Assembly: GCA_025174535.1 (NCBI GenBank)
Contig: JALBUN010000014.1
Location: 620,001-684,000, forward strand
DNA from: Cantharellus purpuraceus
Lineage: Eukaryota; Basidiomycota; Agaricomycetes; Cantharellales; Hydnaceae
Reading direction: 5' to 3'
DNA: 64,000 nt
Position 1 is the first letter of the stretch; the number at the start of each line of letters is the position of its first letter. The position numbers were made by a program, and so were the translations under genes. The notes beneath the pieces were generated by a model. It saw only the letters and a list, made by a program, of their open reading frames with translations. It searched no databases and was not told where the DNA came from. Shown in pieces: positions 46,553-57,967 of this stretch.

Positions 46553-49499
46553 AGAACCACAGAAAGTCAAAGACTTACAGTCCTTCCTAGGGTTTGCCAA
46601 CTTCTACCTCCACTTCATCTACAACTACTCTGATACTACTGTTCTGCTCACCTGGCTTACTAGGAAAGGTATCCAATGGAATTTCACTGACAAATGTAGA
46701 CAGAGCTTTGAGACCTTGAAAAAGGCCTTTACCTCTGCTCCAATACTGACTCATTGGGTTCCAGATGTTCCTCTCCTATTAAAAACCAATGCCTCCAATT
46801 ATGCACTTGCTGTGATCTTGTCCATCATCTCTCTGGATGATGGACAAGTCCATCTGATCGCTTCTCACTCATGCACATTTATGCCCCCTGAACTGAACTA
46901 TGACATCCATGACAAAGAGCTCCTTGCCATATATGAAGCCTTCTGGATATGGAGACACTATCTCAAAGGCCCCTCCGATCTGGTAGACATCATAATGGAC
47001 CACAAGAACCTGGAATACTTCTCCACAATGAAACTACCCACCTGGAGACAGGTCCAATGGTCTGAATACCTGTCTCAGTTCAATCTCATTATCTGCTTCT
47101 GCCCTGGTCAACTCAGAGCAAAACCTGATGCATTAACTAGATGCTGGGACATCTATCCTAAAGAGGGGAGTAGCAACTATGCCACTGTAAATCCACACAA
47201 CTTTCATCCTGTGTTCACTAATGAGCAGCTGGCATCATCCTTACAAGCATCCACCCTCATGACTCCCACCCTCCAAGCTGTCACCATTATGGACATCAAC
47301 CAACTCTGCTCTGACATCTGCTCATCACTCTGATCCAATCCTGTTGCAGTTAAACACTTGGATGATACTTCTGATCCAAAGTGGTCACTTGACCCCAAAG
47401 GCCACCTCCAACACAATGACTGGATATATGTCCCCGATGCCAATGGACTCCAACTCCAAGTTTTGCAGTATTATCATGATCACCCAATTTCTGGCCATTT
47501 CAGGCAAAACCGCACACAAGGGTTAATCCAACAGGACTAAATATGGCCAAAAATGTGAGAGTATATTCAACACTACTGTAACTCTTGTACCACATGTATG
47601 CACTCAAAATTGCAAAGGCACAAACCCTACGGAATGCTTAAGCAACTTACAGTTCCAGAGCAACCATGGAACTCCATCTCCATGGATTTCATCAGCTCCC
47701 CCCATTGCTCAGATACAACACCATACTTGTGATTGTTGACAGGTTCACTAAACAGTCACTATTCATTCCAATCTTATACATTGGTGCTGCTTGACAATGG
47801 GCATCATAGAATCATGCCATGTCATCTGCTGCCTTTTCCAGGGCTGAATGAGCCTCACTTGTGGCCATCTCCATGTGTTCAGTGAATTCCTCCAGTGCTT
47901 CAAGCCATGTCTCTCAGACTGGTTCTAACCCTAGCCTTGGGTGTTGACCTGTGTCGAGCATAAAGGGGGTTGATTGTGTGGAAGAGTGGATGCAGTTATT
48001 GTATGTAAATTCAGCAAAAGCAACCCACTCGACCCAGTCATCTTGGTGCTGACAAAGAGCCTTAGATACTGTTCAATCTCTTGGTTGACCCATTCTGTCT
48101 GACCATCAGATTGTGGGTGATATGCTGTGGATGCTGCGACCTTGATTCCCAAGAGCTTATTGAGCTCATGCATAAATTGGGAGATGAATTGGGTGCTACA
48201 GTCACTGATGACTTCTTCAGGGAGGCCATGGTGTTCCAACACATAGTCACAGAAGAGTCGTGCAATCCCTATGGAATTAATGTCAGAGGTGGTAGGGATC
48301 ACATGTACTCATTTGGAGAGTTGGTCCACAACAACAAGAAGTGCATCATAGCCATGGCTAGTGGGTAACTCCACAATTAAGTCAACAGATATCACTTGCC
48401 ATCTTTGGTCTGGGACACAATTAGGTAGGAGTTTACCCATAGGAGCAGCTGGGAAGGTTTTGGTCTGATTGCAAAGATCACAGCCCTTTATGTACCTTGC
48501 AATATATCATCCAATTCCAGGTCTAACACCATCACCTCTGCCTTACTAGCTAAGTTGTTTGTTCTCCATGTATTCTCTAAACATGGAGTCCCATCACATG
48601 TCACATCTGATCAGAGCTCAGAGTTCATGTCCTCCTTCTGCACATTAGGAAAGGTTCTCAATATGAAGCTTCATTTCACCTCCAGATACCATCCTGAAGG
48701 AGATGGACAAATGGAATGAATGAATCAGTCCCTGGAACAATATCTCCGAGTCTATTGTAACTATCAACAAGACAACTGGGCTGATCTACTTCCAATTGCA
48801 AAGTTTGCCTACAACAACACCCTGAATGTGACTACCAGCATCTCTCCATTCTTTGCTAATAAAGGTTACCATCCTAACATCTCCATCCACCCTAAGAAGG
48901 AACTTGCCTCCACCAAAGCCTGCCAATTTGTAACTGACCTCAACTAACTACACCAACATCTCCAAGAAACAATCTCTGAGGCCCAGAAACAATATCAAGT
49001 CTCTGTTAACCGATGCCACATCCCTGCTCCAGACCTGCAAATTGGAGATAAAGTATTCATCAGGGCCAAACACTTCTGGACCACCCATCCATCAAAGAAA
49101 CTCTCTGAGAAATATTTAGGTCCCTATGAGGTCATTGCTCATGCAGGCAGCAGGTCCTTCACCCTCCATCTCCCTGACTACTTCTGAGCAGTTCACCTGG
49201 TCTTCCATGTATCAATTCTCAAACCTGCCACTACAAATGAGATTCCCAGTCACACCCAATCTCTGCTGCCTCCAATCATCAGTGAAGGAGATAATGAAGA
49301 GATATCTGAGATCCTGGACTTGAAGATTGATCATTGGTACAAGTGCAAGCTCCAGTACCTAGTCAAATGGACTGGATATGAAGGCACCGATGAAGAGTCC
49401 TCATGGATCTCCATGTCCAAACTCAATCACGCATCCAAATCCATCTCCAATTTTCACTCCACTTATCCAGATAAACCTGGTCCTCTTACATATTTTTAA
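46553..49499 (+). pseudogene. Chromovirus copy E2, RNase H, integrase and chromodomain
   Basis: A near-continuous frame resumes at KVKDLQSFLGFANFY. It contains RNase H (46716-47150, [30 protein letters not shown]) and the HHCC zinc-binding region (about 47480-47620). The integrase core is interrupted by the foreign block 47771-48530, then resumes (48531-48950, FVLHVFSKHGVPSHVT, NQSLEQYLRVYCNYQQDN). A GPY-like module and a chromodomain follow (about 49290-49460, CKLQYLVKWTGYEG). Stops are single-base changes (for example TGA at 47332, at about 47556 and at 48718). Convergent with the antisense ORF at 49650-50990. Confidence 0.9.
47771..48530 (-). pseudogene. Integrase fragment of a second gypsy lineage inside pol E2
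   Basis: Minus strand: CDLCNQTKTFPAAPMGKLLP, WQVISVDLIVELPTSHGYDA, then HHGLPEEVISDCSTQFISQF and STAYHPQSDGQTEWVNQEIE. These are the end of the zinc domain and the D,D(35)E core of a gypsy integrase unlike E1-E3. It is inserted antisense in the homologous part of E2. No clean TSD was found. Confidence 0.8.
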
Positions 49500-49649
49500 G
49501 TTCCATTACTGACTCCTATTGTTCCACATCATCATTTATTACAATTCACAAAGAAAATTACAAGTCTACCTGACCTCCAAAAAATCTCACTCCAACCTGT
49601 TTTTCTCCATTCTGAAGCATTACAATCATTTTCATTTTCATTTTGTAAG

Positions 49650-50990
49650 TTATACATTGCACTTCCTTTTTCCCTTCCCCTTGTCTACCTCAGGTTCTGT
49701 CTCCAACTCGTCATCACTCTCCACATCCAACACCCAATCTCCCTCATCCCCCATGTCTGAATCCTCATCCAGGGGGGCCATGAACTTCTGCAGTTGACGC
49801 AACTCAGCAGTCCGCTGACCATCCAGAACCTCCTTCTGTTTCATTATCTTAACCAAATCAGCTAACAACCCCTCTGTTCACCAGAGGTGCTCCAACTGCA
49901 GGTTAACCAGCCAGATAAGCTGGCACACAGTGCTGTTGGGCATGGAGACATGCCCCATACCTGCACCAGTCATCACTCCCTCTGATCCAACACCGCTATC
50001 TCCAGCTGCCACAGCACCCATCTCTGTCCACTGCCTTTTGGTTGGATGACCTTCCAATTCTTTCTCCACCCCTCCTTGTACCCCTAGTCAGGGCTTGATG
50101 CTCCAACTTTGGGGATCGAACTTGCCATCGATCCTACACCCTCCTTTCTGACCCTAACAATGATCACAGGACCAAAGTTGGCAGGTTGGACCAGTGGGCC
50201 ATACACACTCCATGCCCACATCACAACACAAGTAAATTATGCCAGGACCACCAAATGGCTCCATCGGAGCCAGAGCCTTGGGTGGTCCACTCCTTTTCAA
50301 CATGGCCTCCAAGTGCTCCCTCTCCTCCTCCTTGTCCTGCTGCTCCACTGCAGCCTTCTCCATCTTGTGCTTGCAAAGCTGAATTGCTGACCTAGCAACA
50401 CACAGCTCCTTCTTGTGAGTCACCAATACACAATCCTCTGCTTTGCACCATATGACCCTCCAATCTGCCTCCCACTTCTCTGTATCAGCACTTGGGTACA
50501 CCTTCAATGAGAAAGCTGCAACCTTGAGATTCTTCTTCATGGTAGTGGCATATAATAGCTCTGCCTGTTTGCAAGCTTCAACTGTGGCTACCCAGGCCAT
50601 CTCCTCATAATGATTCAAGGTTGGATCAGGCTCCTTATCTGTCCCAACATCCACACCCACCTCAGGCTCTGCATTTGTGTCAAGCTCCATGTCCACATTG
50701 GGATCCACCTCCACTTCTGTCCTCTCTGCCTCCACCATGTCATCCTCTTCAGCTGCACCTGCCACAAATAATGGCCATGGTTGCAAATGCACAGGTGAGT
50801 CTACCAGTGGGGCAGTTGTCAGACAGGTCAACTCCGTCCATGTGACTGAGATAATGGCAACCTTGGGGGTCCATGCCCATATTGGCACACTCGGACTCCC
50901 CAGGTGACTAGTCACCCCTGCCCTGGTGATGAGCCAGGATGCATCAAGGACATATATCAAACCACTCTGACAGTCCAACTCCACCAGCAT
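49650..50990 (-). pseudogene. Antisense accessory ORF of chromovirus E2
   Basis: Convergent to pol E2, 150 bp after its stop. A 278-codon frame (50990-50154): GVTSHLGSPSVPIWAWTPKV, acidic EVEVDPNVDMELD repeats, coiled coil MEKAAVEQQDKEEEREHLEA, PPKALAPMEPFGGPGI and a damaged cluster (YLCCDVGMECVWPTGPT to CDHC). After a TAG the homology continues (GGCRIDGKF). Then come 50069-49878 (GHPTKRQWTEMGAVAAGDSG) and 49868-49650 (LMADLVK-like helix, FMAPLDEDSDMGDEGDW, basic end KGKGKRK). The protein would be about 420 residues if the breaks were absent. Function unknown; the motif set suggests a nuclear DNA-binding protein. Confidence 0.65.
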
Positions 50991-51820
50991 CTTTTTTGTA
51001 TCAAACTTTTAAATAGCACCGCAACTCCCTCTCCACCTCAGTCTCTAATTCTAGCCCTCGATCATCACTCGTGTTTCATCACCATCAATCATTATCAGCC
51101 TTCTATTCACACCAATCCTTTCATCATCATTCACATGGCTTTCAATTCTATTCCCCTCTCCAACATCTCTTCTAATAATACGTCACACTGGTCTCTGGAC
51201 ACAGAGGACTATCAAAAATACACCAAGCTCCATAGGAATGTATCCCTTATTCTTTCATGATTCCATTGAACCACATACATTCCTTGGCATTTCACCCCTA
51301 TACTGCAACATGGATAGAAGAGTCAAATATGAGGTAGAGTTTCAGTCGCCATCGCCAACCTATCCTCCCACTTCAATCCGACTCAGATTACATTGTGTCA
51401 GGCAAAGGGACCAAATACCCTTGGAATGGGATACCATATGGAGACAGATCATTTAGACAATAAGGAGTATTTGTTGTGGATGCTGACTGAAGTCCTCATG
51501 TGACTCAGGGTCAATTTACCTTTGGAGCCATAGGGAAGATGGTATTGGTGGACATTTCTATTGTTCTTTTATATGACTCACCCCTGTTTCATCTTTTAAT
51601 TCATTCATACACAACTTACTCATCCTTGTTCTATTTTTGGTTCTTTTATTACTCATCACCCCCTATTCTTACAAAGATTACCCCTATCTGTCACTTCATT
51701 TCTCCATGATTTCCCCATTAGTAGTTCAACTTCACACGCTTCATCAGCAGGCTTGATCAGCATTTCTTGCATCATATCGCATCATTTGCTCCTCATATTG
51801 TGTCGTTGTGCCCTGGGGAT

Positions 51821-51835
51821 ATGTATATAAAAGGG
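51821..51835 (+). promoter_or_regulatory. TATA-box-like core promoter
   Basis: ATGTATATAAAAGGG matches a fungal TATA element and is followed within 90 bp by pyrimidine-rich and CA-containing start-like sequence. No clear downstream gene, so possibly an LTR or orphan promoter. Confidence 0.4.
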
Positions 51836-52249
51836 CGCTAGTTTTCGCCTTTGGAATCAATCAACAAGTTTTCAGCCAACGCTCTAAAGTCAAAGTCCAT
51901 GCTCTAAGTCTATGCTCTACGCTCTACATCACAATCCATGAGTTCTACACTGAGGTAAAACACCTTGGTTCAATGATCAGATTTCCCTCTGCCACCGAGA
52001 GGTTGCTTCTCCTGAAACCAGCTTTCACATACCTCCCAACTGGGCTCTCCATTGTCATCCAGTCACAGAGCACGATCAGCCATCGGGACTGACCTTTTGC
52101 TCCCATCCTCATCCAACCACAGAGCACTATTCCACTTCCCTATTACTAAGTGCTATCTCCCCCTCGACCTGATTGATCTTTGGAGTGCTGAACAACTGCG
52201 TTACACACCATCTGTTTGCTAGGGCCATTGCGCGCAGGCTTATAGGATC

Positions 52250-52489
52250 TATTCCATAAGCGAACCAACACCACCTCCTTCGCCTCCCTCCATTTCTGTT
52301 CCTCCTCCTCCTCCTTCTATCTCCATTCTGCATCCTCCTCCTCCTTCCATCCCTGTTCCTCCTCCTCCTCCTTCCATCTCCATTCTGCCTCCCCCTCCTC
52401 CTTCTGTCTCTGCTCCTCTTCTTCTTCCTTCCATCAGGCCAGGAGCAACTGCTTGAGCTCAGCCACACTCATATTTGCAAAAGGGGTTG
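52250..52489 (-). pseudogene. N-terminal coiled-coil piece of a retroelement-associated ORF, with 36-bp-type repeats
   Basis: ATG at 52489 (MSVAELKQLLLA, then TGA), followed by about 60 codons of KEEEEEQ/WRWKEEEEEQ repeats. The DNA is a (GGA)-rich minisatellite of roughly 36-54 bp units, read on plus as CTCCTCCTCCTCC. It is similar in kind to the Glu-rich stretch on minus near 55860-55800. Internal TGA and TAG stops break it. Confidence 0.45.
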
Positions 52490-52632
52490 ACATTGTTGAG
52501 GATAAGACCTCAACATGCCCCTTCTTTGATATGTCTCCAGACCCCCAGTATAACTCCAACTGCACCCAACCATCTCACCTATTCAATCTATGAACATGAG
52601 GCCTCAAGGGCTCAGCCTTAATGGAGAGATAC

Positions 52633-53160
52633 TGTTATAACTATATTCTTAACACCCAGATCCCATCCAATCCACTCAGATCCCCACGCACATGAAATCT
52701 ATACTCCATTTGGAAACCATCACATCTCCATTTAGTCTGTCCAATTGTCACTATCGATCTCACTCATCTGCCTCTGGTTCCGATTGATGCATCAGCATCA
52801 CCATAGGAACCTGGACATCAGTCCCCGTTGGACTTGGACATATTCACATAAGGCCATTGGCCTCAGAGACCCATCACTGGAGTAATTATTATTAGATATC
52901 AAATATGTATTTAAGTTGCCCGACTGGGGCCTTCATTCCCCAGTTTGAATATTGAATCACACCTAGCTCCTAAGTCCAATCCAAACTGTCTAAGTCATAC
53001 TCCATCTCTGAAATCTCAGACACAGGTATTAGTGAGGGTGCAGCATATAAGCTGAAGCCAAGTCCATTCTGACCCCCATGATGCACCCTGATCCCCACTC
53101 TGACTCTGACCATTAACTCTGACCCAAGCTCCAACCCCCAATTGGACCTAGTGTGTAACA
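52633..53160 (-). mobile_element. Solo LTR, family C (528 bp, imperfect TSD)
   Basis: Plus-strand ends TGTTATAACTATATTC and CTAGTGTGTAACA. Flanks GATAC (52628-52632) and GGTAC (53161-53165) are a duplication with one transition. It interrupts the pol of copy E4 after IRDLKGT. Confidence 0.83.
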
Positions 53161-55735
53161 GGTACCTTTGAGATCTCTGATTTTGAGAGGTTGAATCTGC
53201 TGAAGTATAGCAGCAATTCCAACATCACATGCATCAGAGTAGACTCTATATCTGAGGCCAGGAATGGCATACACCCTGACTGGTGCACTGACAAGGGCAT
53301 TTTTAGCCAAGTCAAAGGCTTCTTGTTGAGTATTGCCCCATTCCCAAGTTGAATTATTTTTGAGCAATTCAAACAAGGGAGCTACAATCCATGCATAGAA
53401 TGCTATATACAAGGAGAAGTATACCACCATTCCAAGGAAGATTTGTAGGTCATGGACATTCTTTGGTTCTGCCAATTCCAGTATAGCATCTATCTTCTCT
53501 TTGTGAGTTGATAGACCTAACCGTGATACCTTTTGTCCTAACAGTAGCAAAGACTGGTAGGCCAAATGGTACTTAGCAGGGGATAAGGTGATTCCAGACT
53601 TTTCTATAGCTCCAAACACTTTGTCCAGATGTTCTTTGAATGTCTTGGAATATATGACAATATCATCAATATAGACCAGGGCAAACACCCATAGAAAAGG
53701 TGCTAGGACACCTTGCATTACTCTTTGAAAGACTGCAGGTCCATTCCAATACCCAAAGGGTGTATGGGAACTGGTTTTCCCTCAAAAAGATCTTGTTTAA
53801 AGTCCTGAAACTGTACAATTTTGCTTCATGGCCTTAAAGTATCAGCATATATATGCTGCTTTCTCTTGATTCAGGGCCATTCAAATATTCTCTATTTTTT
53901 CATATTTTTTCGGGAATTTTCCATGCAGAAATGAGTCTACAAACTTATTGTTCTGCTGGGTGAAGTTTTGGACCCACATGGACCCATGAAACTTCACAGA
54001 TGTCAGCAGCTTCAAAGTCAGCAGAGTCACCTGATCTACTCACTCATTTTCAATCACATGACTCATTTCAATCTCCGACCCAATCTGATCACCACTGCCA
54101 GTAAATCCTCAATATCTTGGCAACCACAGCTCCTCCTGACTCCATTTTTGGTGGAGAGTTCAATAGAAGCTGTGCCTACCCATAGCTGTGCTGATCAGCC
54201 TGGGAAATGGAGTATTGCCTGAGTTATTTGAGTAATAGTGACTCATGCTATGACTCTTACCATGACTCAGGTTATGACTCCTGCCATGACTCATAACTAT
54301 TAATAGGTAGAAGGATTAGTCAGCTCCTGTAGATACAGCATATAAAGAGGCCATTTTACCTCTGAATAAATAACCATTTCTACCCCATCATTTGCACATC
54401 AGTGTGACTAGAGTGACATACAGTGTCATCCTCTATATCTCAGTAACTGTTGATTGTCCAGTTCAAGGGTCGCTTACAGTTGTGTAACTGTATTTGATTG
54501 CACTCAAAGTAGTGATTGTCCTGCTTTGGACGTGAGTGTAGTATCTACCTCACATGACTATGAATCCACAGGGTGAGATTGTCTGTTGATAGTCCTGCCA
54601 TTAGTGCTCTAGTTTAAGTAACTAGTGTGTACTGCCTTTGCAGAGCATTAGGATCTTGAACTCATGTGAAGCAGTTGCTAGACTACTTCATACATCGCTG
54701 CTACCTGTTTCAGAGTGTCACTGGTTGGATGGTCAGATTCATCCACCTACTTCCTCTAGCCTCTAAGTGCATTCCCCTCATTTTGGAATATCTGGACCCC
54801 TAAGTGTCTGTGAACTCTAGACTCTGGAAGTCTTGTTCATTCCCTACTGCTAAGAAACATATTACCTTCCTGCATATTGTCTGCATTACCCATTACAACA
54901 GATTGTAACCAAAGTACAAACGTTAAATTGTTTCTGGAGTTGTGCTGCAGTAGGATTTGATATTCTTCTCAGCTGTTCATTCATGGAATTGTGGTGATTT
55001 AGAGTTTGCCCTAACACCATAATTTTGTGGGTTCCAAAACAAAGGGCACCCATTTGAACTGATACAGTCCTCTATCAGTTCTGAATGCAGTTTTTTTTTT
55101 GGCACTGTCCAACATTTGCAGCTGTATGAAACCTGCTAATGCATCCAAGGTGGATAACCAACAAGATCCAGTGAGTGCCTGCAAAATTGAATCTTGTCTT
55201 GGCAAGGGAAATTCATCTGGGACAGCAATCTCATTGAGTTTCCTATAGTCTATACACATTCTTGGTTTCCCATTACAATAGGCTATAAGAGCTGGGAAAC
55301 CCCAAGGACATATGGATGGTTCAATGACTCCAAGACTGAGCCAAGCATCCATTTGCTTGTCAACGACTTCCCTTTTGGCAGGTGAGGCATTATAAGGAGG
55401 TAGTGAAATTTCTTTGGCCTCAGGCCTGAGATTGATTTCAACTTTTGCATCATAATTGCCAAGTCTGCCATCAAGACCAAATGCATCTTTGTGTGCCAGA
55501 CCTGTATCTTGGAGAGCCTTCCTATTGGTGTCATTGAGCTCTGGCAAGAAGTCAATTTCATCCAACAGTTGCTTTTCAGGAACATCCTCAGGAGGAATTT
55601 CCTGAGCCTTAGGTTGTACCACCTCTCCATCTGATTCAAGAAAGGCAACAGTAGGTATCATACCAGACTCAAAGTTGTGTTGAGCAAGAGCTTTTATGAG
55701 TCTGGTGTGAGAGAGACAAGTCTCGAATTGAGTCT
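53161..55735 (-). pseudogene. Gypsy reverse transcriptase, second lineage (copy E4), split by an LTR
   Basis: 55735-55042: NQTQFETCLSHTRLIKALA, an acidic linker, then RT (SLPPYNASPAKREVVDKQMD, PWGFPALIAYCNGKPRMCID, LSTLDALAGFIQLQM). After removal of the LTR (53761-55041), 53760-53166 continues: GPAVFQRVMQGVLAPFLWVF, catalytic YIDDIVIYS, HLAYQSLLLLGQKVSRLG, and the start of RNase H (YRVYSDACDVGIAAILQQ). It is cut by the family-C LTR. RT motifs differ clearly from E1-E3. The frame is open apart from the insertions, so it decayed mainly by insertion. Confidence 0.9.
53761..55041 (+). mobile_element. Solo LTR, family A, subfamily A2 (1281 bp, TSD AAGGG)
   Basis: Runs from TGTATGGGAACTGG to GGGTTCCAAAACA. 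Exact AAGGG flanks at 53756-53760 and 55042-55046. Inserted in the RT of E4. The TGACTC array is at about 54239-54292 and a TATA-like GCATATAAAGAGG follows. It is about 110 bp shorter than other A2 copies, through loss of part of the array and its flank. Confidence 0.92.
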
Positions 55736-55909
55736 GGTTTAAATTAGAAGTCCGATCCAGCTAATTGGAAGGATTTCTAGTAAGACCCAGAAGTTGTCCT
55801 TGATGTCTCCGCCGCCTCTTTCTGCTTCTGCTCCTCCTCCTCGTGTGTCTCCATTCTGCAGGAAGCAAAGGCCAAGAGAGCCCACAGGGTCAAGGAACTT
55901 GCGGCCGCG

Positions 55910-57967
55910 ATGGAGGCCACAAGACTGAAGGAAGTGGAGGAGCAGGCGCACGAGCTAGAAGCCACCATGGAGGTAGAGGAGGAGGTGACCGGGGCAGGGG
56001 TGACCAGTCCAGGAAGCCCGAGTGTGCCTATATGGACAGGGACCCCTGAAGTTGCCATCATCTCCGTTACATGGACGGAGACAACTCGTCCGAAAACTGT
56101 CACTGCGGAGGACTTGCCGTTACATCCACGGGCACGGCCATTGTTTGGGTTGGGTGTGGCTGAGAAAGATGAAGCGGTGGAGGTGGAGAGGGTGGAGGTG
56201 GAGGTGGATCCCAATGCCAATATGGAGCTCAATGCAAATGTGGAACCTGAGGCGGGTGTGGATGTCGCGACGGATGCGGAGCCGGATCCAACTTCAAATT
56301 GTTATGAGGAGATGGCTTGGGTAGCCGCGGTTGAGGCTCGCAAAAGAGCGGAGCTCTATGCCGCTACCACTAAGAAGAATCTTGATGTCGCAGTCTTTTC
56401 ATTGAAGGCGTACCCGAGTGCTGATATGGAGAAGCGGGAGGCGGATCGGAGGGTCATATGGTGTAAGGCGGAGAGTCATGTGTTGGCAACCCGTAAGAAG
56501 GAGCTGCGTGTCGCAAGGTCGGCGATCCAGCTTCGCAAGCGCAAGATGGAGAAGGCAGCAGCAGAACAACAGGACAAGGAGGAGGAGAGGGAACGCTTGG
56601 AGGCCGCAGCAAGAAGGGGCAGACCACCCAAGGCTCTGGCTCCAATGGAGCCATTTGGCAGGCCCGGCATAACTTGCGACTTGTTGTGATGCGGGCGTGG
56701 AGTGCGTGTGACCTACTGGCCCAACTCGCTGCCTTCAGTCCTGCAATCGTTGTCGGAGTCGGAAAGGAGGGTGTAGGATCGATGGAATGTTCGGAGTCGG
56801 AGTGTCAAGCCCCAATTATGTTGAAAATTTCGCCTTGCTGGGGAGGTGTAGAGAGTAGATTTCGAATAATGACAGAGGGAGTGATGGGAACTCGGTGTAT
56901 GCATAGTCGAATTGAAGATATATCTTGGGAGTATCCTCATACGAAATTTGATGAGATTTGGTGTAGTTCTCGTCTAGATATTGACAATTTAAGCAGGGAT
57001 CAGGAGCAGATGACTCGAACGAGAGTAAATGCTTAATAGAAAATCAACCAGTGGAGCTTAGGCTTCGCAAACTGGGATTCAAATATATGTTGCAATACTC
57101 TGGAAGACTATGCAAAAAATTGTAGAAATACACGTTCGTTCTGGAGTTATTCCAGAAATGAATAGTTCAGACACAGTCAACAAAAACAGGTGAGAGCAAA
57201 TTCTCTGGTCCATTTCATATCTAGCTAAGCGTGTTTTATACAAGATATGTGTCTTTAGAACATGTGATAAAAGTCCTGAATCATTTGAAACATGGGAAAG
57301 AAACTTGTGATAAAAACGAAATGGGGGTGGAGCCAATAGGGGAAAAATGACGAAATAAAATATAAAAGAAATATAGGAGAATGATCTGATGGGTGTGGAG
57401 CTTACAGGGGCTTCTCCTCTTCCCTCCTAACCATTTCCCCTCGCTTTCCTACCTCCCCCTCAACCTCCTGAGCCTCCTATGTGCTCCTGTTCCCCCTCTC
57501 TCCTAACCCCTTTCTCCCATAATCAACAAATTAGTGGTACAAGGAGGGGCAGAGAAAGAATCGGAAGGTCATCCAACCAAAAAGCGGTGGACGGAGACAG
57601 GTGCTGTGGCAGCCGGGGGTAGTGGTGTTGGATCGGAAGGGGCAACGACCGGTGCAGGTATGGGGCGCGTCTCTGCACCCAATAGTACCGTGGGCCAGCT
57701 TATCCAGCTGGTTAACCTTCAGTCGGAGCACCTCCGGTGGACAGAGGGGTTACTAGTGGACTTGGTGAAGACAATGAAATGGAAGGAGGTTCTGGAGGGT
57801 CAGCGACAGCTGAGTTATGTCGGTTGCGGAAGTTCATGGCCCCTTTGGATGAGGATTCAGACATGGGGGATGAGAAAGATTGGGTGTCGGATGTAGAGAG
57901 TGATGATGAGTCGGAGACGGAGCCTGAGGTAGATAAGGGGAAGGGAAAAAGGAAACGTGATGTATGA
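55910..57967 (+). pseudogene. Antisense accessory ORF of chromovirus E3 (best preserved copy)
   Basis: Convergent to pol E3, ending 153 bp before its stop. 55910-56689 is open for 259 codons: a Glu-rich coiled coil (KEVEEQAHELEATMEVEEEV), then TSPGSPSVPIWTGTPEVAII. An acidic middle follows (VEVEVDPNANMELNANVEP), then a second coiled coil (KMEKAAAEQQDKEEERERLE), an A-T-hook-like RRGRPPKA and PMEPFGRPGITCD. The Zn2Cys6-like cluster that should follow is broken by a 2-nt loss and a TGG-to-TGA change. A family-D LTR (56819-57528) splits the rest, which resumes as EGHPTKKRWTETGAVAAG, QLIQLVNLQSEHLRWTEGLL, FMAPLDEDSDMGDEKDW and a KGKGKRK tail, with one more 1-nt shift near 57810. CpG-rich codons show this copy is young. 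Confidence 0.7.
56819..57528 (+). mobile_element. Solo LTR, family D (710 bp, TSD AATTA)
   Basis: Begins TGTTGAAAATTTCGCC and ends CCCATAATCAACA. AATTA duplications at 56814-56818 and 57529-57533. Inserted into the antisense ORF of E3. Confidence 0.9.

Larger units (their letters stand above)
50991..52632. other. 1.6 kb of mixed, mostly unassigned sequence
   Basis: On plus, an ATG at about 51136 opens a 41-codon frame and a second frame follows (51238-51456); neither is recognised. A strong TATA-like ATGTATATAAAAGGG is at 51821-51835, followed by tandem short repeats of the form ATGCTCTAAGTC (about 51895-51925). On minus, 52489-52250 encodes a Glu/Lys-rich coiled coil (see next entry). It may be a 5' region of a further retroelement. 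Confidence 0.35.

Noticed and set aside
49650..50990. Antisense ORFs as mere shadows of retroelement coding sequence
   Set aside because: The pol frame ends at 49499. The region beyond has coding character only on minus and repeats as homologues at two other loci, so it was kept as a real feature.
52249..52468. Arg/Gly-rich ORFs in the GGA repeat
   Set aside because: Alternative frames of a low-complexity Glu-rich coiled-coil sequence.
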